DNA of 64,000 nucleotides from Rugalucina vietnamica (lineage: Eukaryota; Mollusca; Bivalvia; Lucinida; Lucinidae). Under the pieces are notes generated by a model. The model was given only the letters and a program-made list of their open reading frames with translations. It had not been told where the DNA came from and did no database searches. The stretch covers positions 1,386,501-1,450,500 of the forward strand of contig OZ024869.1 in NCBI GenBank assembly GCA_964017185.1. Direction: 5' to 3'. The translations under genes were made by a program, and so were the position numbers. Below, piece after piece: positions 54,315 through 64,000 of the stretch (within the stretch, counting starts at the first letter, position 1; every line of letters begins with the position of its first letter).

Positions 54315-57300
54315 CTGTCAAAAAATGAAAAATTGTCACGAACATGCAGTAACTCCGCTTGTTTTTGTGATGTTTGCAAAATTTGAAAAATAATAATAAT
54401 AATAATAGTAAACCAGAGGACCAATGGTCCTGTAAACGCTCACCTGAGATCTGCTGCATATACCAATTAACATGTTTGAATATTATGGTATGTAAACCCA
54501 GTACAGCCCTTGGGCCATTTTTTTTTTTTTTTTTTTAGAATAATCAATATTCTGTCCGTTTGCCAATTTCCTGCTGGTTTTTCCCTTCAAATGATATTCT
54601 AACAGTTTTCCCCATTCGAATGCATAAGTTTTCCCCTTCAAATGACATTTTTTTCAACAGTTTTTCCCATTCAAATGCATAGGCAACCCATGTTGACCTT
54701 GCCATAAACTGGATCAAGGTCATCACAGGGTCATGATTTATATATACATTTTAGTACTTTAGCCCATCAATGCTTCACGCCAAGTTTCATTGAAATCAGT
54801 CCATTGGTTTCAGAGATGAAGATTTTTGAAGGGTTTTTACCATATATGGGCAAGACGGCCATCTTGGTCATGTGACCTAGATTATTAATATATACATTGG
54901 TTCCCCCATCCTATAGATGCTTCACATAAAATTTGGCTTTAATTGGCCAATTGGTTTCAGAGGAGAAGATGTTTGAATATTATGGTAATATACATGTATA
55001 TTGCCCCAGGGTGGAAGCATATGGGCCCTTGGGTCCATTTTTTTTTCAAAATCATTAATATTCAGTCCTACTACCCATTTCCTGCAAGATTTTCACCTCA
55101 AATGTCTTTTTAAAAGTTTTCTCCATTCAATTACATTGGCAACCTATGTTGACCTTGTCGTAAAATATGTCAAGGTCACCACAGGGTCATTATTTATATA
55201 CACATTGTAGTTCTTTAGCCATCAATGCTTCATGCCAAGTTTCGTTGAAATCGGTCCACCGGTTTCGGAGAAGAAGATTTTTGAAGGGTTTTTACCATAT
55301 ATGGGCATGGTGGCCATCTTGGTCATGTGACCTAGATTATTTATATATACGTTGATTCCTCTATTCTATAGATGCTTCACATAAAATTTGGATTTGATTG
55401 GCCTGGCAGTTTCAGAGGAGAAGATGTTTGAATATTATGGTAATATTAAACAGTTATTTCATGGTGGTTTGGTGAATAGTCAAAACTATTGCCCCGAGGT
55501 GACGGAAGATGACCATGGTGGACTATTGCCCGAGGCCATTCTGCCGAGGGCAATAGTCCATCGGGTCATCCGAGGCACCGAGGGGCAATGGTTTTGACTT
55601 CACCATACAGCCATGAAATAACTGTTTTATTACCCAACAATAACATGTACTATCCTCTGATTTAGTTCTTCTATTACATCTAGCAGCTTATTCCGTATTA
55701 TCTTGTGAGCTGGGTACCAGGCCATGGTATAGTCCCATGTTATATCCAAAACTATGGACCGGTCCAGGCATGCGCAGTTGAGGCCAACCTGTGACATATT
55801 GAAACATTGCTATAGCTCTGACATCTTTTGAGCCGGACTTCAGGCCATGGTATATATATATATATATATTTTTGAGCTGGGTACCAGGTCATGGTCTAGT
55901 CCCATGTTATATCCAAAACTATGGACCGGTCAGAGACGCATGATATAGCGAAAAATATGCAATTACTCTGTATATAGTGGGTTGGGTAATAAACATGTAT
56001 AATGCCCCGGAATAAGGGCAGATGAGTCCCTAGGGTCCAGTTTGTTTCAGAATCATCAATATTTAGTCCTACTGCCCATTTCCTGCAAGACTCTCACTTT
56101 AAATGACATTTTAAAAGTTCCCCTTTCAAATGCATTGGCGACCTATGTTGACCTTGCCGTAAAATAGGTCAAGGTTATCACAGGGTCATGATTTATACAT
56201 ACATTGTAGTACTTGAGTCATCCATACTTCAGACCAAGTTTCGTTGAAATCGGTCCACTGGTTCCAGAGAAGAAGATTTTTGAAGGGTTTTTACCATATA
56301 TGGGCATGGCGGCCATCTTGGTCATGTGACCTGGATTATTTAAATAAAGATTGGTTACCCCTTCCTATAGATGCTTCACATAAAATTTGGCCTTGATTGG
56401 CCAAGTGGTTTCAGAGGAGAGGTTTGAATATTAACCCTTACCCTAACCCTAACCCTCATCCATAAATTGAGACATGTAATTTGGACCCCTTGTGGTCACC
56501 AAGGAGTTTCTCATGCGGCAATACCACGGGTTCCAGAAACACGGAAAGCCGTGGACGAAACAAACATGAAAATCCCTAGCGCACCAGATCAGCATTTTCA
56601 TGGCGATCCAATGGCATTCAAGAAAGAGGCAGAACACAGGCCCAAGCAGTAAGATCGAAACAGCACTGCATCAAATCAGTGGCGTTGTCAATATGCATGC
56701 CATCACACATTGTGGCCTAAAAGTCTGCATGTGCCTCTAGGCAAAGCTTCTACGCTACTGACTGGCTATCTGATTACTGGTCTGAACCTGCCCAGGAACA
56801 GTGGTTCAAGTCAAACTATCCATTCATATAAGCCTTAGTGGCTTACTTGGGTGGTTATATATGAAGCATTTTTTGGATGTCATGACATCCTAATTTTTGG
56901 TAAAGTTCCCATAAAATGGGGGCCACGTATCGACATGACCATAGCTGTTGACTGGGACGTTAAGCATCAATTCAAACAAATCCTATTAGTTGTCAGCATG
57001 TACATGCACCATGCAATGCATGGAACTCTGTGACTGTCGCGCATTTCGGGCTTGTTAAAACAAGTGTAGCCGCTCTGCGTTGCGACGACGTTCTGATTGC
57101 CGTATGGTTACAATCACAGCGCCATAAAGTCCTGTGCAGAGCAATAGGAGCTCTGCGGGCTCAAATCATGATCGTCACAGTGTGAAAACGCTGTCGTCGC
57201 TCGTGGGCTTTACACGGAGATAGTTTTGGGCGGTCTTTGAGATGCCACTGCCCTTCGAACGCGACTGAAGTGCAATGTGAAAGCGTAAAACTCTGTCAGG

Positions 57301-60300
57301 AAATGCGTTGTATTACTGAGTGTTCCGAAGCACCATAACTAATCTGCCTTGTAAGGACGTCCTTAAAGCGACCAAAGGGGTGTCACGGAACTCAGTAGCG
57401 TTCTCGGTTCTCACCTCAGCACGTGCGCTGTTTTTCTTCACGGCGTTCTCATTGCACTGTGCTGCCGCCACATTTAATACATCTCAAAGAACGCTTTACA
57501 ATATCCGTATGACCACAACCTTCTATTGGGGTGTAGGAGACTTTATGCGCGGCTATGATGACCTTAGTGTATGTCTACTGCGTTTCTATCAACCAAGGCG
57601 TTGCCACGGCGTTTGCTCTGAGCGTTCTCGTGATGCATGCGATATTACAACACAGAGAATCGCTAACAAGAGTTTCATAAGAACGCGGTGGACCGCCATG
57701 GCGAGCTTTGTGAAAACTCCGAGGTGGCCAACATCAGAAAATCATACTACCGCATGACAAGACAGTGGGATTGCAGCACGGATACTGGTTAGGGAGTGGC
57801 CTAAAGGAGCAATACAGTTTTATCGCCAGTAAGTGCTATAGGAATGTGCCAGGAATCGTCAAGTTATGCATATATAAGGACAAATGCGCGTTCAAAGGTG
57901 TAAGGACAATCGCCAATGAATTTTCTGGTTAAAATGAAATAGACAAAACAAATGATTGATTTGACCGACATAGTAAAATTAACCACAAGAGCAAAGTAAC
58001 TAGATGTCAATCTATAAAATTAATTATTTATATTGTGGATTTACAAGCTCCCTTAGGAGAAAAACGAAAGAGACACATATGCTTATAGTAAACGGTGAAA
58101 ATTAAATTGTCTGAACCGGGATTCAATATGAAGCTAGCATATACGCCACAACAACGAATCATTACTTCGACTTGGTTCACACTTGTGAAGCAACTTGAAA
58201 AGGAAACAAAAAAAAAAAAAAAAAAAAAAAGGGAAAAAAACAAAAAAACTTGTCTTTGCATACTTGATCCATAATAGGATCGTTCCAAGTCGATACTTCT
58301 GTGGTGATTCTTTTTGTTTTATGTCTTGGTGTTTAAAATATTTTTGTGCTGTTGGCGCCTTATGTATGTTTTCATATTTTTAGTTAAGGTAACTGAGTGA
58401 CCACCTATTGGGAAATTAGCTGCTCATTCGGCTTACGAAATGTTTTCATGGTATAAGTACCTGATTGTTAGTTTGGTTTTTTCCCACCTCGGTTTTTGGA
58501 GTGGGAATCTTTTTTCTGATTGCGCCTTTTCCTGATCTTTGCCTACTTGTACCTTTTTATAAACGGACAACAGGTTGAAACAACAAAAAGAAAGAATAGA
58601 GGGACCAGGAATCGATGCAATTAAATTTAAATTCCCAACATAGACAGCGGGCGGGAAAGAAAATACATAAAACACAACAAAACATTTTCCGACAACACAC
58701 ACGAAGAGCAGAATGACTAGCTCTTTCCCAACAAGGTAGCTATCCGGCTAGGATTCAACAGGAACGAAAGGAAACGAGTACGGCAGAGAGGTAAGCACAA
58801 TAAACAGTAGTATAATGAAGAAGAACCACCTTTCCTGGGACACCAATTATCGTTCCGACAGGGGACAAGTATGATGAAAACAAATCACTGCTTCTCGTTA
58901 TTTGAAACCTCAGCCTATTTTGGCAATGGCAGCATAAGAAACTTAATATTGCCATTGGGTAATGCCATGACGACATCAGTATATGTGTAATATCACAGTT
59001 TTATTTTTATTCACTGTTACAAGTTTTCAAACAAAAAAGATCATACCCTCATTGCCAGAGATCCCTGTGAAGTGAACGGCCCGCTGATGACAACAAATAC
59101 CCCCGACCTCTTGTCTGGAAACAGCCAGAGCAAGGATTGATATGCAACTATCCCACCAGAATGCCAGATCTTTCGATAACCTGCAAAAAATCAAAAACAA
59201 AAAATATGATAAAAGAAGAAAAAAGTAACAGAAGAACAGTTCTTCAGGAATACTTTTTTCTCCAAGATAAGTTTATGTGGGTATAGTACTTGAAAACGTA
59301 GATCTTGGCAACAGTTGACTTATCAAGAAAACAGAAAAATGGACGACTTCCACGTTTTAATTTATTTTGACTTGAAATTACTAGTACCTCTGTACACCGA
59401 AGTCATCCATCCCAAATCATACGAGATGGACAGATCAGCCACAGGATAAGTAGGTTTATAAACATCTTTTCCCGAGAATGGCATGCTCATCTGAGACTCG
59501 TAGGTTTGATATAACCATATATCATCGACCAGCCGGCGACCATGAGCGTTACGTCCATAATTCAGGTGAAATAGCATCCATTTTGCCATATCTGAAGCCG
59601 ATGAATATACAGCTCCTGCTGGGTCTGATGGTGAAACGGACCTATAAAAGAAGAAAGGTACAGCTGCATCTCATGTCTGTATAAAAGCACAATGTATGAT
59701 TCGTAATATTTTCGTTCTTAGTCTACATGAAGAACATAGCTCTATCAGCTGACTTGTGTTGATTGGCCAGTCATAAACGCATTCTTTTGTTTGGGTCGGT
59801 ACAAGCATCTTCGTTAAAAGATAATATGTCCAAGAAATCCATCTCAGATTGCAAATGAGTTTCACTTCTTGGATTTCAGTTTCAAACCAGCGTCATATAA
59901 CTTAGCCAAAGCTCGTGAACCATTTAATCGAACGTTAACGTTTGCTACCTTTAATCAAAGTACATGTATAGTAATTGTGAGCGAGTTTCCCAGTGACGTC
60001 CATCTAAAACCATTACAAATAACCTATCAAAGGTTGCTGGTGAATTACATAAGCCAGATGGCAACACATTTAACTCCAACAAGCATTGTTCTGCAGATGA
60101 CAGCTGTCTTTATGTCTTCCGGATCAAGTTCCACTTTGTAACATCCTGATTCATTTCTAAACAAGAAAAATCAAGAGAATCTCTTTATCAATGAAAATCG
60201 GTACATAGCCACTCGCTTCCACTTTAGTTCATGACAAGTATGATGTGAATTTTTAGAAGGTGTAATCACTTCCACCCTTGATATATTGCCTAGTTGTTGG

Positions 60301-62045
60301 TCAATCTCTTCTGCACAAAGTATGGAACATTTTGTTTGTACCATCAGCTGTTGGTATTCAGTTTTTCAGACCACCAGTTTGTCCGATGTTCTCGTCAGTT
60401 TCGAAATACACAGATGAGTAATTGCTAAGCCGGTCCGAGATTCTGTTCATTGTCCTCGAGTATGCTTTATACAAGTCAGTCAGATGATATGAAATAAAAA
60501 TTAAAACTGAGATCCTTTGAGAGAAGAGAAGAGAGCATATTATGAGGAAGGCGATGGGCCATACCGCGGTTTCGGTTACTTAAGCCTCTTCAGTGACCCT
60601 ATTATATTTGGCAAAATGTAGCTAAAGACAATAACTGTAATTTTACAACTTTCAACAGTGTAGTCGATACAAAGACTAGATTTATCAAAATAGGGCCAAA
60701 CATATTAAACGTTGGTTAGAAAATGAATCTAAGCCGACAATAATTTTCTGATTTCTCAGAATACCCTCGCTGATCTCAAAAAATGCTATTCCTTTGACGG
60801 AATTTTGCTCTAGCTGATCAGTTCCTGTACACTTACTTGGCATTTGATTCTTCGTTCTTTTACCTGTGTTTCAATTTTGGTTTGAAGTGTTTCTTATGGT
60901 TGATTATTCCGGTACCTACTTTTACCTTGTTAAGATATCCAGAGTGTTAAAGAAAGCGGTGGGGGCTAGCAAACATTACATTTTGGTGGTGGGTGCACTT
61001 AACTAATGCATATTTTGCAATAGGGCAATTTCAAAAAATGGCCCCAAAGTGTGACATTGGGTTAAAACACTAAAACTGTTATTTTGCAGGCAAATCTGAC
61101 CTTATTTGTACCGTAATACATCTAATTTAATATTTTGAAGAGTTTTCATATAAAGGATGGTTCTTTAAAATGATGGCGTTTCGTTGATGTAAAGTGAAAA
61201 AAATCTTACACTCCTTACATTTAAAAAAAAACACTCATAAAAAAGTAAACAAGTGACAGAGCTAAACCAAATGTTTTGTTAACTGATTGGGGGCCTGAGC
61301 TTAGTATGAACAGTAAGAAAATAAATGACAACCACAAGTACTAAAAATTTGTTAACCAAAAACATTGAAATCTTACACTCCTTACATTTAGACCCCCAGT
61401 TAACTTGCGCGCGGTGATATAAAATCTGAAAATACCAGAGTGGCTGTGTTGTTCATTCTTTTTATCTCTATATTCATATGTTTGCTATTTTGTATCTCTT
61501 CAATTTCTATTCCTTAATTTGATGCAGTATGATAGCTTTCAAATTTGACTTCAATGAAAAATATCACACAAAAATCTTGCACTCCTTACATCAAATATCT
61601 GCATAACTTTTTTATCTATAAAGTTACATCATAGAAATTTTGTCAGATCAAGCCCTCTGGATACTTGTTATTTTGGTATATCACTTGATAATTTCCGTGC
61701 AAACAGTTCAGTCTCACCGGGGTCTAATGCCTCAAAATGGACCGAGGCCATTTTTTTAAACTGCCTAATAATGAAAATTGTACTTACTTTATGAGCGTCT
61801 TATCTATTGGCATTAGCCTTCCATGTTTTAGTGTGTATGGTGTTACAATGTCTAGAAGACCATCAAGTTCATCTATCATCCCCGTACTACGCATGCCCAG
61901 TGGTTCAAGAAGGCGCTCTGTCACCAGTTTTGACCACGGTTCTTTAGATATAACTTCGGCAATGTAGCCAGCGAGTGTGTACATATAGTTGCTGTACTTG
62001 AAATTTGTCCTGAATGGTTTTGTAGCTGGCATGTACTGTAAACGC
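53703..62045 (-). CDS. Serine beta-lactamase-like protein (peptidase S12 / LACTB-type), 3' part, probably GPI-anchored
   Basis: Exons in coding order: 62045-61788, 59641-59388, 59180-59047, 54314-53703. All have AG/GT borders and compatible phases, giving about 418 codons. The family is the penicillin-recognising serine hydrolases; animal members are mostly of unknown substrate. Visible: FKYSNYMYTLAGYIAE with the Y-S-N catalytic motif; PAGAVYSSASDMAKW; IWHSGG, the third (K/H)-[ST]-G motif; then about 200 residues resembling the lipocalin-like C-terminal domain of S12 proteins (YAGVYGHRGFGNLTVY ... DTRFSG). The protein ends with small residues (TSGASISNTDG) followed by a hydrophobic tail (HVVILWSLVYCLLQN), which fits a GPI-anchor signal. 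The SxxK nucleophile exon and any signal peptide were not found and should lie beyond 62045. Paralogue identity is unknown. Confidence 0.85.
54413..55446 (-). mobile_element. Pearl-like element, 3' part, in beta-lactamase-like intron
   Basis: Inverted end CCAGAGGACCAATGGTCCTG, CTCACCTGAG, then inverted core units (GACCTTGCCATAAACTGGAT; GGGCAAGACGGCCATCTTGG). Continues at 55,992 after an insertion. Confidence 0.82.
55447..55991. mobile_element. Foldback element nested in the pearl-like element
   Basis: Comparison with sister cores puts the insertion between GTAATAT and ACATGTAT. The left 180 bp is one long palindrome (CAGTTATTTCATGG .. CCATGAAATAACTG; CAAAACTATTGCCCCGAGG). The rest holds a ~165-bp direct duplication (GAGCTGGGTACCAGG .. 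ACTATGGACCGGTC) and ends GGTTGGGTAATAA. Confidence 0.7.
55992..56432 (-). mobile_element. Pearl-like element, continuation, 5' end lost
   Basis: Inverted core (GGTCAAGGTTATCACAGGGT; GGCGGCCATCTTGGTCATGT) stopping at GGTTTGAATATTA, just before a short CCCTAACCCTAACCC run. The TTAGCTCACC end is absent. Confidence 0.75.
56712..56990. repeat. Dispersed repeat shared with 23,950-24,240
   Basis: The same blocks in the same order as the copy at 23,950, about 80% alike by eye. It ends GTTGACTGGGACGTTAAGCA, which looks like a SINE tail. Confidence 0.7.
57010..57840. other. CpG-rich stretch, possible word-array element
   Basis: Clearly richer in CpG than its surroundings, with repeated GCGTTCT, ACGCTGT, GTCGTCG and CGTTCTC words. 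A 145-codon open frame (57,320-57,757) has no recognisable motif. I could not find inverted ends. It lies in an intron of the beta-lactamase-like gene. Confidence 0.4.
57841..58394. other. No gene recognised
   Basis: Intronic. Holds an A-rich run at about 58,208-58,245. Confidence 0.4.
58395..58540 (-). repeat. Dispersed repeat, copy 2 of 3
   Basis: Inverse of the copy at 62,120: GGTAACTGAGTGACCACC .. CCACCTCGGTTTTTGGAGTG .. TCTGATTGCGCC. Confidence 0.75.
58690..58815. repeat. Short dispersed repeat shared with 53,460-53,545
   Basis: CTCTTTCCCAACAAGGT, then GGCTAG, then AAGCACAATA, in both places. Confidence 0.55.
59047..59180 (-). CDS. Beta-lactamase-like exon 3 in window (HSG motif)
   Basis: Acceptor TTTTTGCAG, donor AGG|GTATGA. 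Encodes YRKIWHSGGIVAYQSLLWLF then PDKRSGVFVVISGPFTSQGS LAMR. HSG replaces the bacterial KTG motif, as is common in animal LACTB-like proteins. The downstream intron is 4.7 kb and packed with repeats. Confidence 0.88.
59388..59641 (-). CDS. Beta-lactamase-like exon 2 in window
   Basis: Acceptor CTTTTATAG, donor AGAG|GTACTA. Encodes SVSPSDPAGAVYSSASDMAK then WMLFHLNYGRNAHGRRLVDD, ending DLGWMTSVYRG. The PAG....S.SDMAKW block is typical of the family. It joins exon 1 through a split Lys codon and exon 3 through a split Gly codon. Confidence 0.87.
59690..60499. other. Intronic sequence, no supported exon
   Basis: Lies between beta-lactamase-like exons. A possible cryptic - strand exon near 60,063-60,152 is discussed under rejected items. 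Confidence 0.35.
60500..60785. repeat. Dispersed repeat (GATGGGCCATACCATGG), diverged copy
   Basis: Shares GATGGGCCATACC, CAGTGACCCTATTA, AGAAAATGAATCTAA and TTCTCAGAATA with the 18-kb copies. It lies in an intron of the beta-lactamase-like gene. Confidence 0.6.
60790..61780. other. Intronic sequence, no feature recognised
   Basis: AT-rich. The phrase TCTTACACTCCTTACATTTA occurs twice (61,202 and 61,371), with related forms near 61,575. Confidence 0.4.
61788..62045 (-). CDS. Beta-lactamase-like exon 1 in window (YSN motif)
   Basis: Acceptor TATTTTCAG, donor AAA|GTAAGT. Encodes RLQYMPATKPFRTNFKYSNY then MYTLAGYIAEVISKEPW ... LLEPLGMRSTGM ... GRLMPIDKTLIK. YSN is the second catalytic motif of class-C-like enzymes, and LLEPLGM.ST is a family landmark. 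Phase 2 in, 2 out. Confidence 0.87.
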
Positions 62046-62119
62046 CTGAAAATACAAACATTAACGGTTTTACATTGAAAAACGTTACGATTTCCCAACT
62101 GATCATTGGGGAAAAGACA

Positions 62120-62300
62120 AGTAGGCAATGATCAGGAAAAGGTGCAATCAGAAAGAAATTCCCACTCAAAAAACCGAGGTGGGAAAAAAGTTGACAATTA
62201 GGTACTTATACTTAGAGAACATATCGTAAGCCGAGTGGGCAGCTACTTCCCAAAAGGCGGCCACTCAGTTACCCGAACTTAACTAAAACTATGAAAACGT
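62120..62300 (+). repeat. Dispersed repeat, copy 3 of 3
   Basis: AAGGTGCAATCAGAAAGAAA, CCGAGGTGGGAAAAAAG, CGGCCACTCAGTTACCCGAA. It lies directly upstream of the YSN exon. Confidence 0.75.
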
Positions 62301-62539
62301 TCATATGGTTCAAACAGCACAAAAAACCGACTCCAAAAAACCACAACAGAAGTATCGCCTTGGAACGATCAGTAATATAAAACTACTAGGGGGCTTAAAC
62401 CGGTTTTACAGGGCCCTAACCTCATCCTCGTCTTCTGCAGTGGTTCACAACATTTAATTAGTTGTTCGATCCTCGCGGTGAATCTCTAATATGGAAGGCA
62501 AAAGCCGTCAAAAGTCCCATTTTTAAATGAAACAGGCAA

Positions 62540-62765
62540 AGTAGAAATGAACTAATTCATTTTCAAATAAAACAAACCGTAATATCACATAAAACGATCG
62601 AAAATGACACAAAACAATTCCTATTGTGAAACGGACCAATACATTTCAAAATAAGAAGACAAAGTAGAAATGAACTAATTCATTTTCAAATAAAATAAAC
62701 CGTTATATCACACAAAACAAACGAAAATGACAGAAAACAGTTATGTGAAACAGACCAATTCATTT
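62540..62765. repeat. Two-copy tandem repeat, about 125 bp
   Basis: Two direct copies share AAAGTAGAAATGAACTAATT, CATTTTCAAATAAAA and related words about 118-128 bp apart. It is AT-rich and non-coding. A weaker third unit may follow to about 62,800. Confidence 0.7.
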
Positions 62766-62879
62766 TAAAACCAAACAATCAACTTCGCCAAATGGGACAA
62801 CTTGAAATCAAACGACACAAACGTTTCCCAAACCAAACAATTGATTCTGAAATAAATCTATCCGGTAATCTGTATCTGT

Positions 62880-63027
62880 ATTAACTTCTTTCCATCCTTC
62901 ATAGGACAACCGCACATGTAGTTTCACATATACGTAGGTCAAATGTCTTTATATGAGTTATAGTTCTTGTGTTTTTGTTTGTTTAGTAGTCTTTAAATCT
63001 ATACTGGTGTATTTGATGTCAGGAATT
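62880..63027 (-). other. Probable LINE 3' UTR
   Basis: AT-rich sequence directly after the LINE stop codon. I cannot define the 3' end or a target duplication. Confidence 0.35.
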
Positions 63028-64000
63028 CTAGCGTTGCCTTTTCGGGATTGCTTTTAAAAGTTTATATCTTGACCCTATCAAGCTGTGGATCAGTCTTCTG
63101 TTATGGAATTCTACTGTAGACAGTCTTTCAATACTTCTTTTCCAGTTCCCCTGTTTTTTTATTAAAATTGTACAGTCCAATATTATCTGCAGTTGAGTAT
63201 CTTCTGATAGTTCATGAAACTTAACACCATGGTTCTGGTTTAGTTCTGAGCTAATGTCCTGTATAATTGGCTTCCTCACAAGATCGAGAGTATCACAGTA
63301 TAGGATAAAATGTTCTAAGGTTTCTTCAGCTATATTACATAACTGACAGGTCGGATTCACTGCAGACTGGTTACAGGAAGATCTTGTTGACTGTAAGGTG
63401 TAGGCACCACATAACATTTTCAGCTTCGCAGCTATTCTGTTAGTGTCTCTCACTGATGTTGGTTCAATTTGCAGAAGGGTGTGAAGTACTCCAGGTTTAT
63501 ATTGTTCTAGATTTATATATCTGAGAGTCTTATATAACTTTGTTTGCCGCACTAGATATTCCCTCCAGTAGCAGTTCAGGTTTTTACTGATTAACTTTTT
63601 CCATTCTTGTTTTGAGGGTGGATCATTTAAATAAACATCTGCATCCTCAAGATCATATTTCCAGAGCAGCTTTTTCACATCAATAAACCAGCTGTTACTT
63701 TTTAGGGTTTTAACTGTTGTTTGTCTAATAGCTAGTCGTTTTTCAATTGAGTCCCTGGACTGATTACATACGTTGTTGAAGAATATGAGTATTTTCTTGT
63801 GTATTTGTGCTTCTATTGGTAAAAGTCCCGTAAGAATATACACTGCAGCATCAGGAGTGTTCACAGGAACAGATAACACTTGCTTTAACAACTTTTTCTG
63901 ATACAGTTCTAGGCGATCTAGTTGCGACTTGTTCAACAGGATGATTTCAAGCCCGTATAACAGCACAGGAAGGATATAAATCCTTATAAGGTGTATCGTT
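63028..64000 (-). CDS. LINE ORF2, C-terminal part (non-LTR reverse transcriptase)
   Basis: Open from the right window edge to a stop at 63028, about 323 codons, so the start is outside; the GTG at 63966 is internal. It begins IHLIRIYILPVLLYGLEI, the usual end of the reverse transcriptase domain in non-LTR elements. It ends with a CCHC-type knuckle, CQLCNIAEETLEHFILYC (C-x2-C-x7-H-x4-C), found near the C-terminus of many LINE ORF2 proteins. It lies on the same strand as, and upstream of, the beta-lactamase-like exons, so it may sit in one of that gene's introns. Clade is not assigned. The frame is intact, so the copy may be young. Confidence 0.85.
   Translation of the reverse strand, partial: TIHLIRIYILPVLLYGLEIILLNKSQLDRLELYQKKLLKQVLSVPVNTPDAAVYILTGLLPIEAQIHKKILIFFNNVCNQSRDSIEKRLAIRQTTVKTLKSNSWFIDVKKLLWKYDLEDADVYLNDPPSKQEWKKLISKNLNCYWREYLVRQTKLYKTLRYINLEQYKPGVLHTLLQIEPTSVRDTNRIAAKLKMLCGAYTLQSTRSSCNQSAVNPTCQLCNIAEETLEHFILYCDTLDLVRKPIIQDISSELNQNHGVKFHELSEDTQLQIILDCTILIKKQGNWKRSIERLSTVEFHNRRLIHSLIGSRYKLLKAIPKRQR

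Noticed and set aside
56433..56458. Interstitial telomere repeat (CCCTAACCCTAACCC)
   Set aside because: Only about three units, too short to mean more than chance or a repeat edge.
57320..57757. 145-codon open frame as a gene
   Set aside because: No domain, no splice sites, and located in a CpG-rich repeat-like intronic stretch. Kept only as a finding.
60063..60152. A possible - strand exon (NESGCYKVELDPEDIKTAVI) between beta-lactamase-like exons
   Set aside because: It has a good acceptor (TTTTTCTTGTTTAG) but no suitable donor, and the flanking exons already join in phase in a continuous family motif.

Overview
The window is nuclear DNA from an animal, most likely a heterodont clam or other bivalve. 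The evidence for this is: two spliced genes with animal architecture (GT-AG introns whose phases match across every exon join); a very heavy load of small non-autonomous transposons; Helitron/Helentron-type 'pearl-like' elements with tandem cores, which I know best from bivalves; tRNA-derived SINEs; a LINE; and many microsatellites. There are no operons, ribosome binding sites, CRISPR arrays or prokaryotic genes. Nearly every long open frame outside the exons listed here is an artefact of a repeat.

Region 1 (1-21,900) has no gene that I can support. It is a nest of repeats. From left to right it holds a GGGCCC-type minisatellite hairpin, CA microsatellites, a pearl-like element with a ~166-bp dimerically ordered core, a 41-bp satellite, two adjacent CpG-rich foldback elements, a second Helitron-like element with a ~180-bp core, a 5'-truncated pearl-like element split by a tRNA-derived SINE, and a ~0.9-kb AGATATCT word array. 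Three sets of repeated words also occur as inverted pairs far apart: 651/17,766, 1,376/8,088 and 8,528/16,177.

Region 2 (21,955-38,660, + strand) is the 3' two thirds of a NEK1 orthologue (NIMA-related kinase 1, a ciliary and DNA-damage kinase). Fourteen exons (about 2.15 kb coding) cover the KWG-motif linker, the acidic region and the conserved C-terminal domain. The kinase domain lies upstream of the window, or in exons I could not find. Its introns hold three Helitron-like families, two almost identical pearl-like elements (one carrying two younger nested transposons), several copies of a foldback MITE, a truncated duplicate of the last long exon, and an exact 126-bp duplication over a splice donor.

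Region 3 (about 38,700-53,450) is intergenic or intronic and rich in one 240-bp foldback MITE family. It also has SINEs, a ~930-bp TIR element, a CpG-rich TTA-flanked element, a palindromic MITE and a LINE 3' tail.

Region 4 (53,703-62,045, - strand) is the 3' part of a serine beta-lactamase-like (peptidase S12 / LACTB-type) gene. Four exons carry the YSN and HSG motifs, a lipocalin-like C-terminal domain and a probable GPI-anchor tail. The SxxK exon lies beyond the exons found. The far right end (63,028-64,000, - strand) is the 3' end of a LINE reverse-transcriptase ORF running off the window.

I see no new multi-gene system. The most unusual material is a set of elements whose interiors are degenerate arrays of one short word, a different word in each element; two of them share a terminal motif and TTA flanks.
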